Origin: Heloderma charlesbogerti
Lineage: Eukaryota > Chordata > Lepidosauria > Squamata > Helodermatidae
NCBI GenBank assembly: GCA_026122225.1
Contig: JANEZZ010000805.1
Location: 1-64,000 of the forward strand
Direction: 5' to 3'
Length of the DNA stretch: 64,000 nt
Shown here: positions 1-9,616 of the stretch, piece by piece
How the letters are laid out: every line of letters starts with the position of its first letter
Numbering within the stretch: the stretch's first letter is position 1
Made by a program: the position numbers and the translations under genes
Notes under the pieces: generated by a model
Told to the model about the DNA's origin: nothing
Database searches by the model: none
Seen by the model: only the letters and a program-made list of their open reading frames with translations

Positions 1-1300
1 TTTCTCAACTGACATTTCATGGCTCTGCCCTTCTTCAGAACACTTTTGGGACTTTAGTTCCTTCTTTTCCACCCTTGTAACTTGTCTTACAGCCTCAGTA
101 GAGTAAGAACCATTTTTATGGCTCTCTTGGCTGTTGTTTATTTGTACACTGCATTTTCCACAACAGATTATGCTCAAAGTGTTTCAAAAAACAAATACAA
201 TAGCCATAATTCAGTTACAGTTCATTTAAAACATATACAAAAACTAAATAAATACATAACAAAGGGCAGTTAACATACCCAGTACCAATAATATCCACAT
301 TATACTTACATTAAACAGTTCACGTTCATGCTAAGAGACCTAACAATAAGATACCTCATCCACAACAAACTCGTAGCAAAAATGGGAAAGAAAAAACAAA
401 CCACAAAGCACTTCAAGCAGCCCACCTGCAAGCAACAAAAAGAGACCCTCCTCACCAGGGTCCCATGTCCTGAGCCCTCATCCCCATGGCAACTCCCTTG
501 GCAACAGAGCACCAGGAGAGGCAAATTGGAAAAAGCCTCTTCTTGGGCAAATGTCTTCAAGCTGTCTTAAAGACAAACACCTTCACACACATCCAAAGTA
601 GCAGCAGGAACTCCCTTATGAAGGCTGAGGGTGTGGGAATGCAAGTGGAAAAAGCTACACCCTGATGGGAAACACAGAGTGCTGGTTTGCATGACACAAC
701 AGCCCATCACGGGTTGGTTAGCCCCTGATGAGCTATGGTGCGTGCCGGCCACCATTTTGAATGTGCTACCCACAATTGGGAGGTTGCCTTGTTATCCGAA
801 CCTGGCCATTAGGGGTTGTAGGGTTATGTGAGGGTTGTTTATCCATTGCCATGACATGACAACCCCCGAATGAGTGTTGCATATTCAAATCATATTTAGC
901 ACATATTGTGGCTCACCATGGCCTAAATAACCCATGGTGAACCCTGGAGTATTGTGAGAACCAGGTCAGAGTCTCTCTCCCCTCAGTCCATCCCTACACA
1001 TGTACAGTACAATTTTGCATTGTACTGTATATGTAAAGTAATGTTCAGGACAAGCATTGTGTGGATTAAATCATTTCTAAAATCTGTATGAAGGAAACAG
1101 AAACTCTGACAACTCCCCACTATATAGTATTAAGATACAGTATAGAACATTCATATGGAATTACTAAAACATATTTTTTAATAGCCTCAACCATTTTGGA
1201 AGACATTTAGGAATCATGTTCACAACCACTGCAAGCAGGGTTAACAATTTTCTGCATGCAGTGATTTCAAACCACAGGTACCTTGCGTTCACGTGGTTAT
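1..1300. other. Intergenic, no gene recognised
   Basis: No open frame here resembles a protein. Around 905-950 there is a short inverted match (caccatgg ... ccatggtg) of the kind seen in degenerate foldback repeats, but I cannot assign it to a family. Confidence 0.6.
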
Positions 1301-1304
1301 ATGT

Positions 1305-1537
1305 TCTTTGATGAGCTTCCACCGGGCTTTAAAAACCTGGCTGTTCAGGTGGGCATTTGGGGTGGGTTAGGGTTTTGTAGAGCAGCATTGTTTTGTTTTG
1401 TTATGTTGTTTTGATCAGTTGATTATGTAAATTCATTGTATTTCATGTTATTAGTACTGTACACCACCTAGAGTGGCTGGGTAGCTGGCCAGATGGGCGG
1501 CTAATAAATCTAATCTAATCTAATCTAATCAATCAAT
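1305..1537 (+). mobile_element. L2-clade LINE, 3' end with (TAATC)n tail
   Basis: The first bases encode the last residues of an L2 ORF (a run equivalent to SLMSF.RALK.WLFR.AFGVG), followed by a 3' UTR with the 'CACC.AGAGTGGCTGGGTAGCTGGCCAGATGGGCGG' type motif and an A/T-rich tail of TAATC repeats at 1501-1535. It aligns by eye with the end of the large L2 at 38590-38790. Only the 3' end is present, as usual for 5'-truncated LINE insertions. Confidence 0.8.
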
Positions 1538-1849
1538 GGGCTCATGTCAGACAAAGAACTTGTACACTGTGGGTTTTCATACACAGCTCCAAGGTGCCCC
1601 CTTGGAGCACTCGTGCAGTTATGAAAAACCAAACCATGCAAAAAAAGTCTTCTCCAGTTTGTAGTAGTAGAGTGGGAGTGCACAACTTGCACCCTCCTAA
1701 GGCTTGTACTGTGCCCCTGCCAAGGATGCCCTGACCATTTTTTACATCATTTACATTTTTTACTGGAGTCCTCCACCCCAGCGGTACGGTCTGTTCCCTC
1801 CTGCAGAGATCCTCATACAGATTGCTCTTTCCCTGCTGCTGCTAGTATT
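1538..1849. other. Unassigned sequence
   Basis: About 310 bp between the L2 tail and the half hAT-like element. I see no gene and no repeat that I can name. It might be the far side of the truncated endogenous retrovirus, but no retroviral motif is visible. Confidence 0.5.
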
Positions 1850-2362
1850 GCGGTGCGTTGCCCTTATTTTCGCCGTAGTCTACGTAAATCTTTACGTAGA
1901 CTACAGCGACCAAATAAGGAACGGGAATGGCGGCTCCCTATGGGGGCCACCATTATCCGTACGCGCTTTTTTTTTTTTAAAGTCACCCATGATAGGCTAC
2001 GTGACGATTTACGTAGCCTATCACGGCTGACTTTGCAAATCTAGCCGTGATAGGCTACGTTAATCATCACGTAGCCTATCACGGGGGCGTTTTTGTTTTT
2101 TTTTCTTTGATTGGAATGGCGGCGGCGGCAGCCGGTCGAAAGACCGGCTGCCGCTCCCGTCCCGGACGAACACCCGCCGAACCGCCGCCCGGACCCGCCG
2201 CCGAGAGGGACATTCGCCAAAGGTAAGTCCTGTCCCGGGGGTGTGTGTGCGGGGGGCGGGGGGGGGGGTGAGGAGAATTTCTCCCCAAAACTTGTTCGGG
2301 GGGCCGAACACGTTGGCGCTCGTCCCCCCGAAGTTTCGGGGAGAAATTCTCCGCCATCCCTA
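1850..2362 (-). mobile_element. Palindrome-rich hAT-like element, half copy
   Basis: The right end (2362) is the family terminus TAGGGATGGCGGAGAA read on the minus strand. Going left it has the A hairpin (2270-2362), a splice-donor-like AGGTAAGT (donor at 2223), an ATGGCGG exon-like block, two TGATAGGCTACGT palindromes (about 1988-2022 and 2048-2082), a GGCGGCT/GGCCGCC-type block and a TAGTCTACGTAAA palindrome. It stops at the symmetry centre of complete copies, so the other half is missing. It abuts and truncates the retroviral pol sequence at 2363. Confidence 0.8.
2116..2222 (+). other. Exon-like ATG block ending at an outward splice donor
   Basis: ATG at 2116 (ATGGCGGCGGCGG) begins a GC-rich frame open for 35 codons plus two bases, ending in AAAG followed by GTAAGT (2223-2228). 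The same 107-nt ATG-to-donor spacing occurs in the copies at 9482-9588, 30982-31088 and 32258-32364. Open frames of this length are common in GC-rich DNA, so coding is not shown; the conserved spacing and donor are what is notable. Confidence 0.45.
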
Positions 2363-3560
2363 GTGGCGATATTAAAGCTAGAGCAAGCCTTAAAAGTGAG
2401 GTTTTCGTTTGTTAGTAAACCTATTTCATATCGGGAATGCCGGGCTGGGTTGAGAAATTTGCTTCCTCCTCCTGATCCTAAAATTTGTGGCACTCCATGT
2501 GGCACCCAGACTTCAGTGGGTCCTCCCATCGTCATCTTCTCGGCCTCGGTGCAGATCAGAGCTGTTGCTGCCACTGCCCTCAAGCAGCTTGGCCACCCTC
2601 GTGCTACGACGTCTAGGACCTTGGAATAATATCCCACTGGTCTCCAAGAGGGCCCTTTTCTCTGGCAAAGCACTCCCAAAGCTATGCCCTTATTTTCATG
2701 CACATAAAGTCTAAATGGCCAGCTGGGATTTGGTATGGCCAGGGCGGGCGGTGACACAAGGGCAGCTTTAAGACTGAGGAAAGACTTATTCATTTCCTTA
2801 GTCCATTTCCATTTATCCAATCTATCTTTTTGCAGTGCCTCATACAGTGGCCGTGCCGTTTCCCCATAGTTTGCTATCCATAGCCGGCAAAATCCAGTCA
2901 ACCCCAGGTAGGCCCTTAATTCGCGGGGGGACTTAGGGACAGGAGCGTCACGGATGACTTTGCCTCTTTCTTGCCCTAGGCTCCGAGTCCCTTTAGTTAA
3001 GTGGTAGCCTAGGAATTTTACAGTTGGTTGGGCCAACTGTACTTTTTCCTTTGACACTTTATAACCTCCCCCCGCTATATGGTTGAGGAGGGAAACTGTC
3101 CCACTTAGGCACGTATTCTTGGCCTTGGCTGAAATCAGGAGGTCGTCACAATACTGGAGGAGATGCATCTCTAAGTGCTGCTGGACCCAGGGTTCGAGGT
3201 CCTTTTGGAGCTGCTGGCCAAAGACGACCGGTGAGAGATTGAGCCCCTGAGGGATTACTGTCCATGTTAATTGAACCTTTGTCCCTCCCTCTAGGCTCTC
3301 CCATTCAAAGGCGAACAAAGGCCTTGAATCAGGGTGGAGGGGGATGCTGAAGAAGGCGTCTTTTAGATCTATGACAGTGAACCATGCGTGTTCTTCTGGA
3401 ATTCCTACAAGAAGGGTGTGCGGGTTAGGGACCACAGGGTGAGGGGCCTCGATCTGCTGATTAATGAGGCGGAGGTCTTGCACCAAGCAATACCCCTTGC
3501 CCCCTCCTTTGGACACAGTGAGGATGGGCGTGTTATAGGGGACATTATCTCGGTGAGCCG
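2363..3560 (-). pseudogene. pol: Retroviral pol fragment: reverse transcriptase
   Basis: Part of the Pol polyprotein: the RNA-dependent DNA polymerase that copies the viral genome in the cytoplasm. Fingers and palm landmarks are visible in order: YNTPILTVSK (about 3540), a DLR.IN block, TVIDLKDAFFSIPL, the PQG.NLSP motif, and the catalytic box YCDD at 3142-3153. Most gammaretroviral RTs read YVDD there, so the cysteine is a variant. The thumb (FLGYHL, LGLTGFCRLWI) and part of the connection follow, then homology ends at 2363 where a hAT-like element begins; RNase H and integrase are missing. This frame is shifted relative to pro, the switch lying near 3550, so a continuous Pol is not encoded. 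Identification is firm; the exact frameshift base is not resolved. Confidence 0.9.
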
Positions 3561-4196
3561 GCCTTCTTCTCGGAGCTTCGTTATTACTGGTTGTAGGCCC
3601 TCCTTTCCTTGGCGGGAAAGGGGATACTGTTTCACATGAACAGGCCTTGCTCCCTCCTTGAGGGGAATTTTGTATGGTGCTGCTGACTTGGCACGAGAGG
3701 CCCCTCCAATCCCGGCCCATGCTAGAGGGTTGACTCTGTTTTCTATTAAGCCCCAGTCCTCGTTGGCCTCTGTGGTGGGTTCTTCTGCAACCTTCAAAAG
3801 GGCCATTTGGTAGTTACTACTCTGCTGTTTAGGGAGCCGTACCTCCATCCTTCCGTCAGGCGTAAAGGCAATCTCAATTTGGAGTTTAGTCAATAAGTCC
3901 CTTCCTAGCAATGCCACCGGACAGGAGGGGGTACAGACAAATGCATGTTCTAGGTGTGTTTTCCCAACCTTGGTGAACAGGGGATGAGAGAGAGGCACTT
4001 GGGTTGCCCTTCCCTCGACCCCCATTATGGTGGTGAACCCCCCACTTCCCGTTGGGGGCTCGCTGAGGGGGAGGATGGACAGGGCGGGCCCTGTGTCTAC
4101 AAGGGCTTTGTAGGAGCGGCCCCCAACCTTTATTTTGACCATGGGCTCCCGTCTTGCCTCAGAGACGGCTAAGAGGGGGCCAGGCCCCGGTCTGTC
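3560..4196 (-). pseudogene. pro: Retroviral protease (pro) with start of pol
   Basis: Aspartic protease that would process the Gag-Pol polyprotein. The active-site triad context ALVDTGPALS is at about 4100 (Asp codon near 4097), with the flap region and the C-terminal LLGRDLLTKL helix motif downstream at about 3900. The frame is continuous with gag across the UAG at 4197-4199, so expression by stop-codon readthrough, as in gammaretroviruses, is the expected mode; no separate start is needed. Beyond about 3560 this frame loses RT similarity while another frame picks it up, indicating an indel. Family knowledge: gammaretroviruses place pro in the pol frame. Inference: this copy cannot make Pol. 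Confidence 0.85.
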
Positions 4197-5798
4197 CTAG
4201 TCTCTTTTTTGTTTGTACAAAACTCTCTCCTCTCCTCCCGTCTTCTCCTCTCTCTCTTTCTGCTTCAAAGCCTCACAATCACGCTTCCAGTGCCCTATTT
4301 TCTTACAGAAGGCACATTGATCCTTCCCCAGGGGAGATCCCTTCCTTCCCCCTTTCCCCCCCTTCTTAGCTCCCCCTTTGTCAGGTCTAAGAACCGCAGC
4401 AAGGAGCTTTGCCTGCCTCTTGTCTTTTTCTTTTCCTTCTTCTTCTTCTCGCCTCTCATAAACCGTTTGAGCTACCTCAACTAAAACTCCTAGGTCAGCT
4501 GCCAACCCTCCTTCAACCTTTTGCAACTTCTTTCTGATGTCTTCGCAGCTATTTCCCATGGACTGAGTCGTGAGGATCCTTAAATTATTTGGATCATTCA
4601 AGTCAATGTCAGTATATTTAGCGAAGGCTTCCCTCAGCCTTTGGAATAACATGGCAGGAGGTTCGTTTTTGTCTTGCTTTAGAGTCAGGACTTTCTGCAA
4701 ATTGGGGGCCCTTCTCTCGGCTCGCTTCATGCCCGCTAAAATAAGCTGGAAATAGTCAGCATGTAAGCGTCTATCTGCTGCTGTGGCTACCCCCCAATCG
4801 GGTCGCCCTATGGGCAGGACCTCCGCTGTTTCCTCTTCAGTTGCCTGGGGATTTTCCTCTCTGTACCTGGCCCGTGCCCCCTCAAGGATGGTTGGCTTTT
4901 GACTGAGGAAACAGGTGTTTAGCAGCATTTGTGTATCATCCCATGTGGGGTTGTGAGTGAGCCTCACATTCTCCATCAGAGACAGGAGTGGGCCGGGATC
5001 CTCTTCAAAGGAAGGGTTAAATTGTTTCCAATTATACAAGTCAGATGTCGTGAATGGGGCATAGACAAACATTGTCCCTTGAGGATGTTGGGCGGTAGGG
5101 TCAGGGACTTCTCTGATGGGGAAGGTGAACTTCACCGGTGGCTGGGGATCCTTTCGCAGGTCATAGTTAGGTCCCCCTTTTGTTTTTCTTTGTATGACTT
5201 CCAATCTTTCCTCAAGGGAATGCAAACAATCCTGCAAAGCATTGTACTCAACTAGAGGGGTGGGATCCTCTGGTACTATTTCGAGAGAGGGGTCCTCCTT
5301 GTGGGCATCTAGCCACCGGGTGGGCCCCTCAGGAGAAGGTGGTGTTTGCAATGGGTGTGGTCACCCTGCGACAGCTGTCCCGTAGGGAGGAGGAAGCAAT
5401 GGGTCCTCCGGTGCCGTGGCCACGACCCTAGGTGGTCTCTCTTTTGGTGGTTTCCTTTTGACCACCATGGGAAGGGCCAGGGACATGCATTCAACAACCC
5501 ACAGAGCGGGTCTGCCACCAAGGGGCACACAAGTTGCCCATGAATCAATATAAGGGAACTGGTCCCAACTTCCCCTCTGTGTTAGTGTTATTCTCACATC
5601 AGATACCAAGGTTGGGTCAAAAGACCCCTCGGGTGGCCATTTGGGCTCTAATATTGGCCATTCTGGGGTGCAAAAAAGGACAAGGCAATCCTTTGTCATC
5701 TTAGTTCCATAATCCTGCTTAAAATGTGACCAATTGCACAAACAACACTCCAAGGGCATATGGGACTTCTCTGCAGGCTTGGACTGGGACCCGCCCAT
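4197..5798 (-). pseudogene. gag: Retroviral gag (matrix, capsid, nucleocapsid), one internal stop
   Basis: Structural polyprotein. The start at 5798 is chosen because it gives MGGSQSK, an N-myristoylation-type N-terminus; an ATG eight codons upstream lacks this. Matrix is followed by a PPPY late-domain motif (about 5375), the ESCRT-recruiting budding signal. A TGA at 5361-5363 then interrupts the frame. After it come the capsid with a major-homology-region-like stretch (KNEPPAMLFQRLREAFAKY, about 4620), a charged E/K-rich linker, and a single CCHC zinc knuckle (C-X2-C-X4-H-X4-C, 4275-4316) typical of gammaretroviral nucleocapsid. The frame ends at UAG 4197-4199. Length, about 533 codons, matches gammaretroviral Gag. 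The internal TGA makes this copy defective. Confidence 0.9.
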
Positions 5799-6199
5799 GA
5801 TGGTGGGAATTTCAATCAACAATTCTTGTGCTTCACCCTCCTCTGACCCAGCCCGTCACCGGGGTAGGGAAATGCAGATCGGGGCTCCTCACTCGCTTCG
5901 CCCGTAGGCGTTTCACACAATCACAAACACACCACCGTCCCGCGTTTATCCCCTAATGTAAGCTGTTTCACTTACCCCAAAAGCCTCTTCTGTCCCTCCC
6001 GCAGCTGCGTCCAGCTGCTTTATTGATCCACTGCTGGTCCCTAAAAGGAGTGATCACGTCTCCCTCTTCCTCTGGCGTTGGTCCCCAAGCTCCTTCGCCG
6101 CCGCTGACATGAGGAGAAGGCAGTGTAAAACAACCACCTGTGGCCACTTCTCCTCCACGGCCCCTCGGTTCAGCGCGAAGGGGACGCGCCCCGAAGCAG

Positions 6200-6218
6200 T
6201 ACCCGAGTCATGGCACCA
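6200..6218 (-). other. Primer-binding site, tRNA-His type
   Basis: Minus-strand TGGTGCCATGACTCGGGTA starts three bases after the LTR end. It matches the complement of the 3' end of vertebrate tRNA-His (TGGTGCCGTGACTCGGAT...) with two differences in the first 18 bases. This places the element in the His-primer group, as in HERV-H-type class I retroviruses. Confidence 0.85.
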
Positions 6219-6293
6219 AATTGTTAGACAAAAAGTTCTTGCTTCTGGTTGAAAGAAAGGATGCCAGGCAGGCAGAAGTGGATCCAACACTAT

Positions 6294-6299
6294 TTTATT
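6294..6299 (-). terminator. LTR polyadenylation signal
   Basis: Minus-strand AATAAA about 65 bp downstream of the TATA box and about 70 bp before the LTR end, consistent with the R region. Confidence 0.65.
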
Positions 6300-6361
6300 G
6301 TTGTTTTGCAAAACAGGTGCAGAGCAAAGCAGTCTGGGCCCCGAGCTAAGCATGCATAAGT

Positions 6362-6369
6362 CTTTTATA
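6362..6369 (-). promoter_or_regulatory. LTR TATA box
   Basis: Minus-strand TATAAAAG just after a GC-rich stretch (GGGGCGGGGG), the layout of a retroviral U3 core promoter; transcription would start about 25-30 bp further along, near 6335. Confidence 0.7.
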
Positions 6370-6542
6370 CCCCCGCCCCATACATTTTTGCTAGTGATAA
6401 GACATTTTGACCGACTGAGCTGTTAGCTGACTCATCAGCGCATGACTTGCAGATGTACAATATGATTATGTCGACATGTTTATTTGTGATTATGCTTATG
6501 CGACTGTCTCAACACTGTCTCATGACTTCCCTTTTTCTAACA

Positions 6543-7024
6543 GATGTACACTGCCACTGGACATGTGTGTCCAGAGTGTTCAATAATTATGGCTAATAGC
6601 TACTAAGAGAAAGAGGGGAGTCATCAAAGGCCCTTGAGAAGAACTGGCAGTAAGAAAATGAGGGGACAGTCTTTTCTAACAAGTACTTCCTTGAAACCAT
6701 AGCCTTGATTCATACTGTTCAATTGGAGAGTCTTCAATGCGGTAGAAGTGGGATTGTGGAAGGGGAGCAGTCTCTTTTTACTGGTTCTCCCAATTCCCAA
6801 CCCTCTCCCCCTCCTTCCTTGTTCTACGGACCTCAACATTAACTGTTTCAGCACCTAGCCCCATTGATTTTTTTTCCCTGCCAGCTTAACTCTCTGAAAC
6901 TTCAATCCTTCAGAGGGACTGCCCCTTCCGTGTGCTGTATATATATATATATATTTTGGCATGATATGAAGATCAGAATCTGTACATGGCTGGCTGTATT
7001 TTTAGCTGTCAGTCTTCCCTATTT

Positions 7025-7066
<42 letters not shown>

Positions 7067-7795
7067 TGTGTGTAATGTATGTGTGTGCCTGTGCCTGTGT
7101 AGGTGGGACCCAGTGAAGCCTCTCTGGAATGAAACTGGACAATATTGCTTCTGCTCCCGGTTACCCTGGCAGAGGTGGCCGAGAAGGTGCAGTTCCTGGA
7201 ATTTCATATCCTTTCATGGGCATTCCAGAAAGGTTGTTTGCTGGGAGGTTGCCTGCAGAGAGGAAAAACACACATTGACAGCATTCTTACCTTCAATCTA
7301 ATACACACTTACCTGAGAGTAACTCTCATTGAAATCAATAGGACTTACTTTTGAGTAGATATGCACAGGCTTAAGCTTTAGCTGTAAATTCCACAAGGTT
7401 TCTCCGAGATCCCACTGAACACAGCAATGCTTCGTTCTGAGTAAACACATTGGCTGCAAGCACATTGAGAAAACACATTGGGAAGAAAGTAAAATAAGGA
7501 TCCATGCAATCAAAAGGGGATTCTCATTATTTCATATGATTTTTAAAGGGGAGACCCCCCCCCAAACCACCATGTGTGCAGCCACAGCCCCAAAGCAGGG
7601 ATCAGAGGCAGGGATCCCCAGTGATCCTCATGATTTTAACGAGACACATACCCCCAAACACCATCATATCACAGAGCACACCTGCCTCCTTGGGCTGAAG
7701 TTGAAAAATATGGCTCTTCCACCAGCCTAAATTCGTGCATTTAAAATGGGGTTTTCTGCTTCTGTTTTAAAAAATGCAGGATCGCAACTGACTGC
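6543..7795. other. Intergenic with simple repeats and a short interspersed repeat
   Basis: No gene seen. Contains (TA)n at about 6940-6954, a compound (TC)n(TG)n run at 7026-7073, and at about 7300-7500 a repeat with the phrase GGACTTACTTTTGAGTAGA that recurs at 8760-8790 as GGGACTTATTTCTGAGTAGA in the same orientation. It is probably a dispersed squamate repeat of unknown class. Confidence 0.55.
7026..7073. repeat. Compound (TC)n(TG)n microsatellite
   Basis: A pure TC run followed directly by a pure TG run. Confidence 0.95.
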
Positions 7796-7803
7796 CTTTA
7801 CAC

Positions 7804-8645
7804 TAGGGATGGCAGAGAATTCCGCCACAGATTCCAGGATCCCCCGGAATCCGTGGCAGAATGGCCTCCTACCCCCCGCCCCCCCATGAAATCCCCCTGG
7901 GATGGAACTTACCTGGGGCGGATGCGGCAGATTCGGCAGCTCCGGCGGCTGGTCTCCTGGTTGGCCGTGGCCGGGCTGCTGCGGCCGCCATTGCCGTCCT
8001 TGCAGCTGTGATAGGCTATGTGAGTATTTACGTAGCCTATCACAGGTACCCCCCCCCAAAAAAAACCCAGCGTAGGCAAATGGCGGCAGCTACGGCGGCT
8101 GCCATTTGCGTTCCCTATTTTTCGCTGTTCTAGCCTACGTAAATATTTATGTAGGTTAGAATGGCGAAAAATAAAGGAACGCAAACAGCGCCCACTACGC
8201 TATTTGCGTTCCCCCCCCCTTTTTTTTGCCATAATAGCCTATGTAAATATTTACATAGGCTAGAACGGTGAAAAATAGGGGACGCAAACGGCGGCCACCG
8301 TAGCCACCGCCATTTGCGTACACTGGTTTTTTTGGGGGGGGTTACCCGTGATAGGCTATGTAAATACTTACGTAGCCTATCATGGCAGCCTGGGTGGATG
8401 CAAATGGCGGCCGCTATGGCGGCCGCCATTTGCGTCCGCACCAGCCTGTCTGCGGCCGGAAATCCGGCTGTGGACAGCCTTGGCCAGCTGCTCTGTGGAG
8501 CCACTGCGGAGCAGAGCTGGCCAGGCAGGATTCTGGGGGGAGGACCGGATCGCCTCCCCCTCATCGAGGATTCCGAAGGGAGGGATGGAGTGCCTCCCCC
8601 CCACCGCGAATCAATCCACGAAAAGGTGAGTTTCGTACATCCCTA
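7804..8645 (+). mobile_element. Palindrome-rich hAT-like element, complete, divergent subfamily
   Basis: 842 bp flanked by a perfect 8-bp target duplication CTTTACAC (7796-7803 and 8646-8653), the hAT hallmark. Ends are TAGGGATGG... and ...ACATCCCTA. Internal palindromes: TGATAGGCTATGTGAG... (8008-8042), a TAGCCTACGT/ATGTAGGTTAGA pair, TAGCCTATGTAAATATTTACATAGGCTA (about 8226-8254), TGATAGGCTATGTAAA... (8349-8383) and GGCGGCCGC/GCGGCCGCC-type blocks. Outward splice donors lie at both ends: minus GTAAGT at 7907-7912 and plus GTGAGT at 8626-8631. No transposase is encoded. Confidence 0.88.
7913..7991 (-). other. Exon-like ATG block ending at an outward splice donor
   Basis: Minus-strand ATGGCGGCCGCAGC at 7991 opens an alanine/arginine/proline-rich frame, open for 26 codons plus one base to ...CCCAG|GTAAGT. 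It corresponds in position to the 107-nt blocks of the other subfamily, but the sequence is diverged, shorter and in a different splice phase. Confidence 0.4.
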
Positions 8646-8653
8646 CTTTACAC

Positions 8654-9190
8654 ACGCTCCCTTCCCCCCCTTCCCCCAGTAGCTTAACTTCTACTGTACT
8701 ATTTTCTCATGGCCCCAGTCCTGGGTTCTTACTTACTTGGGAGTAAGCCACATGGCACTCAATGGGACTTATTTCTGAGTAGACATAAGATCACGCTGTA
8801 ACTCTGCATCCCTCCAGTAAGCCCCATTGAACCTAATAGGGTGCTCTGAAACAACAGAGGATGTTGCTTCTGTGCTTGGTGGGGTGGGGGATCATGTGTG
8901 TCTCCCTTCATTGCAGGGAGGCATTTTACCCTCTTCTCCCTCTGACTGAGAAATGCAGAGGCAGGAGATGCTCTGGTGGGGGGGGGGTCTTCAAAGTTTG
9001 GAAGAATGCCCTGTTTTTGTCCCCCGCTTATGAGATGACGTTGAAATTGTCCATGGACATTTTTATTGATGTTAGTCTGTGAACAGTGATGACTGTCTGC
9101 CTGGATGCATGAGTGTGTCTGTCCTGCTGCAAGCATGGAGGGGGGGACTGCTAGTGTACAGGAAATCAAGATGGAAAAGCTACGCTTCTT
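8654..9190. other. Intergenic
   Basis: No gene seen. The 8715-8850 part resembles the 7300-7500 dispersed repeat (TTACTTGGGAGTAAG, TTTCTGAGTAGACAT). Confidence 0.5.
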
Positions 9191-9481
9191 CGAAGATTCA
9201 AAGTTAACCCCGTAATTTTATAAAATAAATAAATAAACCAAAGCAGGGGATAGAAGGAGGTAAAAGTTAGCGTCATTTGAAGGGGAGAACAACCCCTTGC
9301 TCCATGCAGGAAGTCTGATTCCCCAGGCAGTTTCCCATCCAAATTCTAGGGATGGCGGAGAATTTCTCCCCAAAACTTCAGGGGGCCGAGCGCCAACGTG
9401 TTCGGCCCCCCGAACAAGTTTCGGAGAGAAATCCTCCGCACCCCCCCGCCCCCCGCACCCCCCCCCCGGGACGGGACTTAC

Positions 9482-9588
9482 CTTTTGCGAATGTCCCTCC
9501 CGGTGGCTGGTCCGGCCAGCGGTTTGGCGGGTGTTCGAGCGAGGCGGGAGTGGCAGCCGGTCTTTCGACCAGCTGCCGCCACCGCCAT
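9482..9588 (-). other. Exon-like ATG block ending at an outward splice donor
   Basis: Minus-strand ATGGCGGTGGCGG at 9588, open for 35 codons plus two bases, ending AAAAG|GTAAGT (donor 9481-9476). Same length as in the copies at 2116, 31088 and 32364. Confidence 0.45.
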
Positions 9589-9616
9589 TGTAATGAAAGA
9601 AAAAAAAAAACGCCCC

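Larger units (their letters stand above)
2363..6542 (-). mobile_element. Class I endogenous retrovirus, partial (LTR-gag-pro-pol')
   Basis: Reading leftward on the minus strand: a 321-bp LTR (6222-6542), a His-type primer-binding site (6200-6218), leader, gag (from 5798), pro, and pol up to the RT/RNase H connection, where the palindromic element at 2362 cuts it off. Integrase, env and the 3' LTR are absent. Gag and pro lie in one frame separated by a single UAG, the gammaretroviral arrangement. Gag contains an in-frame TGA and pro-pol a frameshift, so the copy is defective. The ORF content, Cys-His box and short LTR fit a gammaretrovirus-like class I element. Confidence 0.9.
6222..6542 (-). 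repeat. 5' LTR of the endogenous retrovirus
   Basis: 321 bp bounded by perfect 7-bp inverted repeats TGTTAGA (6222-6228) and TCTAACA (6536-6542), i.e. TG...CA ends. On the minus strand it contains a TATA box (6362-6369) and an AATAAA (6294-6299) in the order U3-R-U5 expects. The partner 3' LTR is lost, so no age from LTR divergence can be given. Confidence 0.85.

Noticed and set aside
2041..3720. A 559-codon minus-strand open frame as one gene
   Set aside because: Its left third (2041-2362) is antisense through the palindromic hAT-like element; only the retroviral RT part is real, and the start is not native.
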